Shown here: positions 10,741-22,900 of the stretch, one piece after another | Layout of the letters: each line of letters starts with the position of its first letter | Position numbering within the stretch: position 1 is the first letter of the stretch | From: Apostichopus californicus | Lineage: Eukaryota > Echinodermata > Holothuroidea > Aspidochirotida > Stichopodidae | DNA length: 42,454 nucleotides | Direction: 5' to 3' | Assembly: GCA_020650975.1 (NCBI GenBank) | Contig: JAIPMN010007272.1 | Coordinates: 9,094-51,547, forward strand | Program-made: the position numbers and the translations under genes | Notes under the pieces: model-generated | The model's input: the letters and a program-made list of their open reading frames with translations, nothing else | Told to the model about the DNA's origin: nothing | Databases searched by the model: none

Positions 10741-13360
10741 GATTAACATTGAAAGAAAAAGATAAAATCTTTCTGCCGATGTTACTTAGAGGGTGTGTTC
10801 ATCCATTACTGTACAATGGAAATGACCAGAGAAAAAGCCAGAGAAACAAGGTACCCAATAGGCCAAAAAAAAAAGAAAAAGGCGACATAGCTCAAACGAT
10901 GGTGCTGAAGATTTCAACCAAAACATGCTGCTTTATGCGAGACCGACTTCTGTGATGCTAACTTAACCTGGTAAATTGAGCAGTTGGAATGGTGTAAGTC
11001 TGAAAACTTATGGGTTTAAGATAAGTGATTAGAATGCTAAACTATGTGTAAACCTTTACCCCCACCCCCTGGATCCACATCTGTAAAGAGTTGGGGTAGA
11101 GTAGAAATTGGGTGGGGGGGGGGGTAATTCTGTGTTTAGTCTTCACAGATGTTTGACTATCCTAATGGACACAACATGCTTGATGATACTTCCACGTGAT
11201 TAAGGTGCCTCACTGTGGAGCCCCTGCACATACCTAACCATTCATGTGTAAGGTTCCAGATAAAATAGGTGAAAGGGGAGAAAAAAAAAGTCAAAACAAA
11301 GATGTAAGCCAACTAAGAATGGTGGTATTGCAGTAGCAAGGAGAGAGACCTTGTTACTTACAAAGAGCAAGTACTCAGATTATGGTGCAATTGTGTATAT
11401 AGGCGTTTTATAAGTTTTCATGTTTTTCTAAATTTTGTTTTTCTCTTTCGTGTACACTATTAATTAAATTTTTGGTTGTCATCACTCTTTTATTAATTTC
11501 TTTCATTTTGTTTTGTACTAGTAAAAGTAGGCTTCATTATCAGCAAATGGTAAAGGAAAGATATTCCTTATAGAAATAGTATACAGAAGTTGAAGATGGT
11601 GTGATCAACATTCTTCTGATATTAACTGACTGATTATAACTTGCTAGATTTTACACAGAATTTCACAGGTAAAATTTCTCACACAATGTCAATGCGATTG
11701 CAACATTCTGCTGACTGATTAATGCCATATAGAACAAAAGACTTTTAATTTAATCACAAACTTGTGATGAACAGGACATTCTGCTGGAATGGTACTTCTT
11801 AGCTAAAATAAAGGATATTTTGACAATCTTTTTTTGAGAAAGACGCCAAAACTCAATATATAAACAGAAATAAAGGATAGGTTGTAACCATTTATGTGTT
11901 TTTTTCAAGATGTCTGTGTTTTTTTTTTGTATAAATTCGAAAATAATAGAAACAATGAAAATTGATGTTTGAGTGTTTCTTTCTTTGTTCACTTCCTTTA
12001 ATGTCATCAATCATTATAGAAAACAATTTTTTCATTCATTTTTTTTTATTCATTTTTTTTTCTCTTCAAAGTTATATTTTGTACAAGCAAGAAACAAGCT
12101 GATTTTGGTAGCAAACCCTTATATACATTAATATTATATAAACATACAACACTGCCCCCTCTTATTGCAGTAAAAGTTACCTCGCACTCTTTCCTAACAA
12201 AACCTCTTGCAGAATACCATTTCTGATTTATTCACAAATTTGCCTTTTCGAGACACTCGATCAGCTTAACCTACTCCCCCTACCCCCTCCCCACCACCAA
12301 ACACACCCACCTTCATACATGAGATGATACCTCAAATGAGGGTGAGGCAAATATCTATGTACTCACTACTAATCTGCAATATTGCAACCTTCCAACAAAA
12401 GGCCAGCATGTTGAGAAGTTTTTTTCCTAAATATCAATTTTTCTTAAATATCTTGAAACTCCTTAAAGTCTTTAATATCCTGCAAGGTAGGATTAGCCTG
12501 CAGACTCACAATATTCAATTCATTCTTGCCGTTCCCACCGTTTAAATTTAAAATGATCCATTTAATGATAGCATCGCAAAAGTTTCAATTTATGATTTGA
12601 AATTCTAGGTTTAGTGGCTTACATTAACCCAACAGACTAACACCGTGACAAGGTCTTCACCGTTATATCCAGGTACTTCCAGGCATATAGTTATCATACC
12701 CTGTTTATTTCTTTGTAGAGTAACATTTTGAAATATGGCAACACATCCACCTGCTCTCCATCTCGGAAGTTTGCCGACAGAATGGAGGTTTTACTGATAG
12801 TGATGGTAACTAACAACAGAGGACATTCGACCATTATCAATATATTTAAATGGTTTTAGGACATCCCAGTTTATCTACAATGCAAACAAAATCATTTAAG
12901 TCTGAATCACTGGTAGTACATCTAGAATTGCATGCTGATAATAATTTAGTAACAATCAGTCAACTGGGTACAACTCCTGCAGAACCATGAATAAACTAGG
13001 AATCTTATTAAAACCACAACTCAAAGCAAACTGACTCCAAAATGAACCAAGCTTTTGGAGCATTTCATGTAGTAGTAGTAGTTGAACCCGCTGAAGTACA
13101 TTGTTAGTACACCACTATCCTCCTTGTATCTATCTGGTCCCACAATTAAATTCCATGGTTCCTGTAATCTGCTTAGAATATTCTGTGTAACAAACTACTT
13201 TCTCCCTGTGAGCTATCCACTAGGGACAGAATCCTAAAATCCAAGTTACATCCATATCCCCTATAGAGTGTGTTAGCTGTTACCTATAGACACCGTCACA
13301 ACATACAAGTACCAATATACCTTACCGTGTGACACTGCTGAGTTCTAACTTGTAAGGTAG
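10741..13360. other. Septin 3' UTR tail and convergent intergenic region
   Basis: AT-rich sequence between the two converging genes, with no recognisable exon. It holds a G run at 11112-11125 and several T and A runs. The septin transcript probably ends in the first half and the SETD1 transcript just right of this region. Confidence 0.5.
11807..11874 (+). terminator. Candidate septin polyadenylation signals
   Basis: Two AATAAA hexamers on the + strand at 11807-11812 and 11869-11874 are the first canonical signals noticed after the septin stop; an ATTAAA lies at 11463-11468. Use of either canonical site would give a 3' UTR of about 2.1 kb. This rests on motif only. Confidence 0.3.
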
Positions 13361-13362
13361 GG

Positions 13363-13480
13363 TCACTGTCACAACTGTCACAGGCCGTCCACTGTCACAC
13401 TGTGACCGTCACTGATACACTGACTGTTGCTGTCACACTGACTGTCGCTGTCACACAGACTATCGCTGTCACAGCATTGA
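13363..13480. repeat. Imperfect CTGTCACA-type tandem repeat
   Basis: Degenerate units around CTGTCACACTGACTGTCGCT repeat about five times, just beyond the probable SETD1 cleavage site. The composition is simple and no function is visible. Confidence 0.75.
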
Positions 13481-13497
13481 CACGCAGACGATACAAC

Positions 13498-13507
13498 TTT
13501 ATTTATT
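13498..13507 (-). terminator. SETD1: SETD1 polyadenylation signal (overlapping double AATAAA)
   Basis: On the - strand the sequence reads AATAAATAAA, two overlapping canonical hexamers about 230 bases past the SETD1 stop codon. This would give a short 3' UTR. Position and motif fit well; no transcript evidence is available. Confidence 0.6.
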
Positions 13508-13736
13508 CCATGTTCTGTCTTCTTTGAAACGAATCATGATAAACTAATTCTCACATCACAGAGGACCAGTCTGGATGATTTGCCTTCCCGAGAGTGGCAG
13601 TTCGTTTGCTGTTGCTATGGTGATGTTACCTGCTGCGTATACCGCCACTCTCGCCATCGCCGTGAACACCGTCGCCGTGGCCACGGTCCTAGTCACCATC
13701 TTCGATAGTTTAGTGATACTGCTCACTGACTCTTCT

Positions 13737-13910
13737 TTAGTTCAGCGTGCCTCTGCACTGAGGCGTGCCGCAGAGACAGACGATCTTGTCGTCCTCGATG
13801 GGGAACTTGTAATCGTACGTGATCTCTTGCCCGATCCTGATTGGCTCCTTTGAATAAATGGTGATCTTCTTCATCGAGTCGACGTTGATGATCTTTGCGT
13901 AACAGTTTGG
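13737..13910 (-). CDS. SETD1: SETD1 exon 18: end of SET, post-SET, stop
   Basis: Acceptor TTCCCAG. It encodes [29 protein letters not shown] (with the conserved active-site Tyr of SET) and the zinc-binding post-[16 protein letters not shown], then TAA. The joined motif over the splice is NHSCMPNCYAK. Confidence 0.96.
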   Translation of the reverse strand, partial: PNCYAKIINVDSMKKITIYSKEPIRIGQEITYDYKFPIEDDKIVCLCGTPQCRGTLN

Positions 13911-16900
13911 CTGGGAACGAGATAAGAGTAGGCCATTCACCAGATCGACTGTGTGTCATTTAGTATCTAATCAAACTTTTACTGTAACGATCCGGCAAAT
14001 TTTGAGGGGTACCTTCGAAACAAGAGAGGGCTTGGGAACAACTCACTGTAATTTTTATGGAAATCAGGTGAATTTCCATACATATGGAAGAACCCAGACA
14101 TTGTCTGAAAGAGTCTGCAATTTCTCTTAGCCTGCCAAATACACTCAGATCCACCTTCAAAATAAGTACCTAACACTTTGAAAATACTTGCCTTACTGTT
14201 GAGCATAGACAAAATTGATAATATCAGCATATCTTACACATTCAATACACATTTGAAACATAGCTGATGCAAGAAAGGGCTGCGACTGAAAAACTCACCT
14301 GTTCGTTATAACTTCTAAAGCTAATCTGATCTCAAACAGTTTCCAATATTTTTTTCCAAACCTTTTCAGAAGCCATTCCCACAAACAGCAACAGCCCTTA
14401 TGTTAGTTACAATAACAAGTCTGAGTAATTGCCACGACAAAAACAGAGATTTACTTCACAACACTGCTAAATTAATATTTGATTTCCACAGGAATAATGG
14501 CAACATATGTCAACGTAATTGTTTTCAAAACTCTCATGGCGGTCTCCATGATCCAAACACTCGACACGGATTCGTAATGGATCCCAAAGTAATAATTTAC
14601 TCACCATACAGCTGTGATTGATGAATCTGGCCAAGTTTCCGCATTTGGTCGCGTCGATGATGCATCCAGAGTCGATCCTAAAGAGGTAACTGCTACCGAT
14701 GCCCATCTTCTCGTAGTTGGTCTCTCGTTCGTCTGCGATGCTCTGTCTGATGCCCTCGCCCACGTACTCTATCACCATCTCGTCAGCTGCGATGTCCTCC
14801 ATGGCGTACAGACCCCATCCGTGGATGCCACTCTTGGCAAACTTCAGCTCCTTCTTTCGAAACTAGAGATCAAAAAGTGGAGAGAGTAACGAATGAATTG
14901 AAAGGGGGAGGAGGTGTGAGGAATTCTCCGAGACACAATGAAGAGCAACCTCAACAGGTTAAATGTGTGCAACAGACATGAACGTCTGAAGGAAAGTTAG
15001 AAGCCGAGGGTTCCGACTCCATGAACAACTGCAGAGGGATTTGGAACAATCACTAGTGGACACTAGCCAATGAAGTAATCGAGAAGGATTTTACAATATG
15101 TAAATCCTATGCCGTACTTTTCCAAAAGTTATATTGAAAAAGTCTTTCTACGTGAAATACAGTCACATAGATGCACTCTTAAGAAAAAGACATTGCCCAA
15201 CCGCCCTCTCCCCCCCCCCCCCCCCACTATTTGATCTTAAAGTAAAGCTGGACACCAATCCCTTTAATGATCATTACGGCTGAATGAAAACTTAAAACAA
15301 TACCAAACCATTTGTACACTATTGGTGTGTGTTAACCACTCCATATGTGTGTGTACACCTTTTCAGAATCTCATAACATCATCTTAACAGATGAATAAGA
15401 ATTTAATCCAGACCATGTAATGGAAACCGAGACTAGCTCAATGTACGAGCATTGGGGGGGGGTAGGGGTTGGGAGGTATTGTAAGGCAACAGAGGTGCAG
15501 GAAGAATTAGGAACATCATTCTTTCTCTCAGGATAAATAAACTGTGCACCAACAGATATACATTAAAGCTGTTTAATGCTTCAAGCCACCCACAAAGTAC
15601 ATAGCATTTTACTGATCAGAATTATCAAGTATCTATTTGCCCTGACAGTGTTGTGTTCACTTGTGACACTGGTTGACTGACCATAATCCTAAGGCAAGCA
15701 TAACTCTCAAGGAACACACAAATTTGACTAACCACCTGTACAGGTACCGAGTGGAAATTGTGACAACCAGCTGAGAAAACTATTTTTTAACTTTAGCATT
15801 CTTGGTAATGATGTACACTGCTGATAAAATTGCTTCTGGCCTGCTGATACCATAGCAACTTATGGAACTATTCCTGACATTTTATGCTACTCTTGTTCTA
15901 GGTGTGATCATTGATTCTTCTATGATGATAATATTCTAGTCGATAACTCTGTGAATATCAGTTTGAGATGTAAAATGCCAGCAACAAATTGAGCAGCATA
16001 ACTTGCAGAATTTGACTTGCTGGTTTGGTTTATACATGGTATTCTCGATGCTTGTTTCACTTAAGTATGGAGTTCTCTTCGTTTGTTTCGCTTATGCATG
16101 GAGGTTTCTTTGCTTGTTTCGCTTTTTAGGGAGTACTCTTCGCTTGTTTTGCTTATGCATGGAGTTTTCTTTGCTTGTTTCACTTAAGTAGGTAGTACTC
16201 TTTGCCTGTTTTACTTATGTGTGGAGTTCTCTTTGTCTGTTTCACGTATGTATGGAGTTCCCTTTGTCTGTTTCGCTTATGTATGGAATTATCTTCGTTT
16301 GTTTCGCTTATGTATGGAGTTATCTTCGCTTGGTTTGCTTATGTATGGAGTTCTCATTGTTTGTTTCGCTTGTGTATGGAGTTCTCTTCGTTTGTTTTGC
16401 TTATGTATGGAGTTCTTTGTCTGTTTCGCTTATGTATGGAATTCTCTTCAATTGTTTCGCTTATGTATGGAGTTTTCTTTGCTTGTTTCGCTGATGCAGG
16501 GAGTTCTCTATGCTTGTATTACAGGAGATAAGTTACATCTAATTAAGTTGAAATAAATCTACCAAACCTGTTTCAGAAGCTGTCATTTTCAAGAGGACAT
16601 GAATTGATAACCTCTTAATATTTGATCACAGTACTACACAAACCTTCAACTGGTTGAACTTGAGCAAGTCGGACACAGCACCGTCATGTTTAATGGTGGC
16701 CATGATTCTCCTCTGATCTGAACGAGCTTCTCTTGAAATCTCCAGTCTCGATGATCCCTTCTTTGAATCCTGGCACAAAAAGAAGAAAGAGACGATAAAC
16801 TAAATATAACATACTTATACAGTCATTCGTCTGGACTATTATCAAACAGTCATACACTTTCCACTGCAGGAGGGTGGGTGGGGGAGGGGTGGGGAGTCAA

Positions 16901-19900
16901 TCAGTAGGTCTTGCACTTACTGGGCATGTGGGCCTTATGCTTGAGCAACCGACCCCGATGAAGTGAGATTTTGAATTCTATCTGGCATTTTGCTCCAACC
17001 CAATGACTATCTGTGGCCTTCATAGAAAATTTATTACGAACTCTTTTAAACAAAAGAAACTGTATACGACGCTATTAGTTCTTAATCACACGGTGCAGCA
17101 CTTATCATTTATACGACTTCTAACTCTGCTAAAGTGCACAAATCATTCCAAGGGAGAGGGAGGACGATTCGAAGGGTGCCATGGATCCTCCCTCCATACA
17201 TTCAGACAAAGTAAAAGATCACAAGTTTTCCTCTCATAAGCTGAAGATATTTGTTACCTCTACATTGGAATCGTCATTGGCATCTACTCCCAGCTGTTCT
17301 GCGACCATCAGTTTGGAATTCTGCATATATTTCATCTTGTCGTTGTCGGTCAGATGGTAGTAGCCCTCGGTCCTGGCGGAACCAGAGCTGTGCACCTTCA
17401 CCTCCTCCTTCTTCTGTTTCTTTCTGGGTGGGTCTGGGATGCAGGTCAGTGAAGGGTGCAAGTTAAGGAGAAACAGTTGACCATGGAGTTAACTCCGTAG
17501 CGTACTCAAATAATCAACATCGTCCTGAGACACACAATCGAATACCAATGTAGGTAAATTTGTTGTTTTCATTTTTGTATCAGTCTCTTTCAGCTTTTAC
17601 CACACCTACTGTTCGATTTTTTTTCTCAAAAAAGATTTTAGATCATTTGTTTTATTTCTTATTAATTTGATCAACGTATGGGATCTGATAAACTTACTTA
17701 CCGAATGAACTTAACTTGGCAAATAACTGATGGTTCTTTTCAATCCTGATTTTCCACATGAAACGTATTAAATGTGAATACCAACCACACACATAGCAAA
17801 GTTCTAAATTGTCACAATTTTTAAACTTTTTTTTCATTCTTTGTCAAGTTTGTAGACTTGTCAAGTTAAACAAAAAAGTTGATTAATTAAGATAATAAAA
17901 TGCATTATTATGGAATTTTGGGTATTGAAGGGGAACCAGATTTGACCAACACAACTTGCAAGTCTGTTGTAATTTTGCAAGACTTACCAACCAGTGACAG
18001 AAAGGTCCCTGTAAATGTTAAAGCATAGAAGGCATATGCTGAGGTGTTGACTTATCACAGTAATACAACATGTTTGACAGTACAGCATGTGCTTATCTAT
18101 TTGCATGTATCGTGCGGCAATTACAGTGAAAGAAAACCAATTATTTTCTTTTTTAGTTGGGCAGCTAAGTTTCAACAACTCATATAAACACTCATGAGCA
18201 GTACTCGAAACTCATAAACACTACTCGAAATAAGAACAATACTGGTCAAAACTGAGACATTTCAAAGGTATTTTCAACAATAGAACTATATAAGCCAGCA
18301 TACTTTTTGGCCCAAGACTCAGGAACTCCCATCAGGATCGAGCCACTACCCATCAAACCCCACCCCTCACAATCCATGCTCTCAATGCATGAAAGCTAGC
18401 TGGACTATTGATGTTGGCAGGCTCTGAAATCTGCGGAAATTTTTCTCTGACATCTGGTCAAAGCACACAACCCGGGCAATGTTGTCCCGACCCACATTTG
18501 GGTCGTGCCCTTTACTTTATGGATCATCCACTTAGTAGCGAGTCGTTCACGATTTCCTATGATCTTAAAATACATTGAGAGGACACTATTAATAATTTGA
18601 TATTCACCAAAGAAACCTTGTCAATTTTTGTCACTTATTCTTATAATGTTAAGCTAATGATCTGCACTGCCATGGGATGGGACAAAGAGAGTTGATCTAA
18701 TTACTTAAGCAAATTACATAATTAATGACTTAGGCAAAGGATATATGAATGAGCAACCCAGTGAGTGTAGCTGAGCCACGGTATCCTTCCATCCTGCAGT
18801 AGAATATCGTAACTCTTGCGAAGGAAACAGGCATCCTCTCGGTCCAGTCCCTTTCCGAGGAAGTCGTAGAGGAGTGACCACTCTTCGTAATAGTTCCTGG
18901 GAGTGAAATCGGTCCTCTCCTTGGCGACCGGAGAAGGTTCGACCACTTTCTCGGGAAAGACGTCAAAGAGGGACTCCAGTTGCGATTTCCTCTTTCTCTT
19001 TTTAGCTTCCTTGTCCTTCTTCTTCTGCTCTGATTTACTGAGCACTGGTTCCGCTAAGGCTTTCTCTAGTTTCTTTGGTGACTTCATCTCAGGTTCGGTT
19101 TCGACCACTGGGACGTCCATGCAGTAATTGTGGTCCACTAAACTGGCCGACCTTTGAACCTTCGGCGATAGAAACATATAACTTGACAACATTATAATCT
19201 CCTCTTTAAATTATTAGCTCATTCGTCCTTTACAAAAGTTTATGATGTAAATCATCTATGATACAGAGCAAGTTTAAGAGTTTAAGAGTAAGTTTTGTTA
19301 CATTGCAATCAAATTTAATTTGTTAATTAGCTATTCATTAATTACTGCATTTGACTCCAGAATTTTGTCACGTAGAGACTAGGCAAGCCATATTTTGACT
19401 TTTTCAAGGTAGATATTATAAACATTGCCCTTTCCCAGATCATGCTGGGAAAAGAGTATCAGTTACTAACATTTATAGCATGCAATGATGTTGAGCTTGC
19501 AAATTTTCAGCAATTTTATCAAACCTACCCACTATTATCAAAGAAAATACTGTTGCAACAAACGAAACACATAATTTCTCCTACTTATTTTATCACTTAA
19601 TGTTTAATAAGCTTTCCAATTGTGCTTCTAGAATTTTTCTCACCTAAAAACTACATATTATAATTATCCGCACACAAACTTATGACATAGTTCAATACAT
19701 GAAATGAAAAAATTGATTTGTACAGCATATGAACAACATCCAAAATCAAATGAAAAAAAAGGAAAAACGAAAACAACCTTTGCTGGTTTGGTCTCATCTT
19801 GGCTCTCAATGTCAATCATCTCGTCGTTTCTACCCGAATCATCTCCATCCTCCGAGGCCCGCCTCTTAGCGACTGAGATGTCCTCCTCCGAGAGCTTGAA

Positions 19901-22900
19901 GAGTTCTATCCTGGGCAACTTCTCCTTCAGCTTCTTCCTATCCCGATCGGAAAATTCTTTGGCATGAGTCGCAATCTCTGCCAACATCTTCATCTTGTCG
20001 AGGCCGTCCTCTCGTTCGAGGGAGGCGGTGAGGGAGGGCAATCCTGGTTCGTGGTTGGGTCTGGTAGGGGAGGCAGCACTTTCCTCATCCTCCTTGCGCT
20101 TCAATGACTTCTCTCCTGCTATGTCAGCACTCTCAGATTTCTTGCTTGCCCTTCAAGGAGAGTAAAATGTTTTACTTTAGTGCTTGGAAAGAGAGGGAGG
20201 ATAATAGGTGGGTAGGGTGGAGGGGGTTGAGACACAGGGCAACATGTACATTCAGTTTAGGGAAAAGGGCAAACTAACGTAGCAAAACAAAACACTTTCC
20301 AAGATGTCTTAGATCTTGAAGCTATTGCTTTAATGACTTAACTGATCTTCACAATCAAACTACATTTTTCACCATATTCACTCTTTTCCCTGGCATGTAC
20401 CTAAGCAAACCTTACACCAGATTTACTCTCCCCCACCCCCCCCCCCCATATACCTAAGCACACCTTCCTCCAGATGCACTCACCCCCCCTCCCCGCATGT
20501 ACCTAAGTACACCTTACACCATATTCACTCCCCCCCCCCCACCGCATACACCTAAGCACACCTTCCACCAGATTCCTTCCACCAAATGGTGCAATACCTC
20601 AGTTACTTAACCTTTTGACAACAGTAACAAATTCAGCCCAGTCTTGTCTTATGCAGATAAACTTAAGCTGTGCCTTCATCTACATCTCCTATGTAATCCC
20701 TGTATGATGACGCTAAGAGTCGATATGTTTGAAGTTGTTACATATCTTAAACCTCAGCTGTCACAGTTTATTCAAAAACTTTAGAACAAATGTCTGCTCA
20801 GAGATATCCACTGTGAAGGGTACACTACAAATGCATCCGCACTGCTTTGACAAATAGAACCAAAGGTTTACAAACCACGTCACACTTTGAAATCAGTCTA
20901 AATCAAGTACTCTTTGTAGCCACCAAGTATCATCACCACTGGCACTAACTAATGACACAATGAAATTACAATGAAAATATCAAACTTTTCTCCACAAGAG
21001 ACTTCCCTAAGAGTTATTGACCCTTCCAAACACTTGGCCCATACTTTTAGGAGTGTTTGATTAAACAAGTAACTGCTTCAGTGGGTGAACAGATGCTCTC
21101 AGTAAAAGGTTTGTTGACATATCAGCACAACCGACCAATATTTCATATTCTAGCATAGTTTTTATATTTTATTATTATATTATATTATATTTTTTATATA
21201 CTATAATGTAAATAAGATCGTCTCACCTCTCCTCTTGGCTGGATACAGCAACTTGTGAACCCCTGTCATCTGCTTCCTCCGTGATTGTTTCAAGTTTACT
21301 AGCAAACAGACAAAAGAAGATGTAATGTCATCGAATGGTCGGTTAGAAACTAATGTAAACATTTCACCTCATGACATATCCCTTCCCCGATACTGATGCT
21401 ATCTGTTATCAAATAAATCTACGGTGCTTTACCGCAATTTTAAGCTTGTCTAATCATTTGGATAACTTTTGGATGAGATTACCTCCTGGGAGATCTCCTT
21501 GCCTCTCATACCAATGCTATCTGTTATAAAATAAATATACGGTGCTATACCGCAAGTTAAAGCGTGTCCAATCATTTGAATAACTTTTGGATGAGATGAC
21601 CTCCTAGGAGTTTCCCTGCCTCTCATACCGATGCTATCTGTTATAAAATAAATCTACGATGCTATACCACAAGTTTAAGCGTGTCCAATAAATTGGATAT
21701 CTTTTGGATGAGATTACCTTCTGGGGGATTTCCCTGATATTGAGGCTTCATCATCTTCTAGCTCTTCATCATCTTCGCTGCTTGAGGATTCTTCATCATC
21801 TTCGTCTTCGCTTTCTTCTCCCGAAGCATCCTCATCTGAGCTTCCCGAATCATCCACAATCTCCGCTGAAAAAAAGATTAATAAACACACCATTACTCCA
21901 GTTACTTGAGAGACGGGTGGAGTGTGGATTGAAAGTGGGAGAAGTCGGTGGGGGGGGGGGGAGGTGGGGGTGGAGAATGATATAATGTTGATCATATGTT
22001 TCAGTCCACTGTTTTCTGTTTGGAAAACCACCAAAGCTGGGAAAACTGCTTCCACTCCCCTGGTTAGGTCCACACATCATTTCTTAGTTGAAAATCAAAG
22101 AGCTAAAGGAGATGCACACAACTGTCTGGGAGTGGCTGACTGAAGATTGCCATCATGCCTGCATCCCACACCCTTTAAGGGTAAGTCAAAGATCGCCATA
22201 GACTCGTAAAACGATAATTTTTTGGCTTAAAATGAGGAACATGCCCAAAGATACTTCCATAACACACCTTAATTGTCTGAGAAATACAAGAATTCTCAAA
22301 ATGGAAAATGTCCGAATTCCAAGACCCCAAATGGAACTTCATGCAATTTTGCCACAAGAATCTGAGTGGAGCCTCTAACACCCACACTGCAATTGTGTGT
22401 CATCTTCACACTTCACTTTTGTATTAATATTGGATAAGGGGCCAACTATGTTGCACACAGGACTTTTCAAAATCGATAAGACTTCTAATCTGGATAAATT
22501 TATCGACTTTTTCTAATCTGCAGCAACTAACCTGTCAGTTTGGTTTTCCTTCTTCCTTTCACCTTCACCTCAACTTCCTCCTCCTCCTCGACTTCATCAT
22601 CATCTTCTTCATCCTCCTCATCCTCCTCATCATCTTCAGATTCTTCGCTGGAGGTACTCAGCTTCCTCACTCTCTTGCTCTCGTCCTTGTCACCTTCCTC
22701 ATCTGACACCTGGCTGGTGGTTTCGGCTGTTTCTTTCTCTGTATCTGAGATAAAACAGAATTACAGATCATTCATTATTTTAACACCTCAAGTAGTAACC
22801 AGAGGGTCGGCAGGTTTTGTGATTCTTTACCACTATACTGACTGACTGGATGTAGAGCGAGTGAGTCAAGATTCATTCCAAGGGTTTAAGTGAGAATTCA

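Noticed and set aside
13575..14889. Forward ORFs opposite the SETD1 SET and post-SET exons
   Set aside because: Antisense shadows of strongly conserved coding exons.
16202..16556. Overlapping ORFs of 91-111 codons in all three + frames
   Set aside because: They are readings of the 31-bp satellite, whose length rotates the frame each unit. No splice or start signals support a protein.
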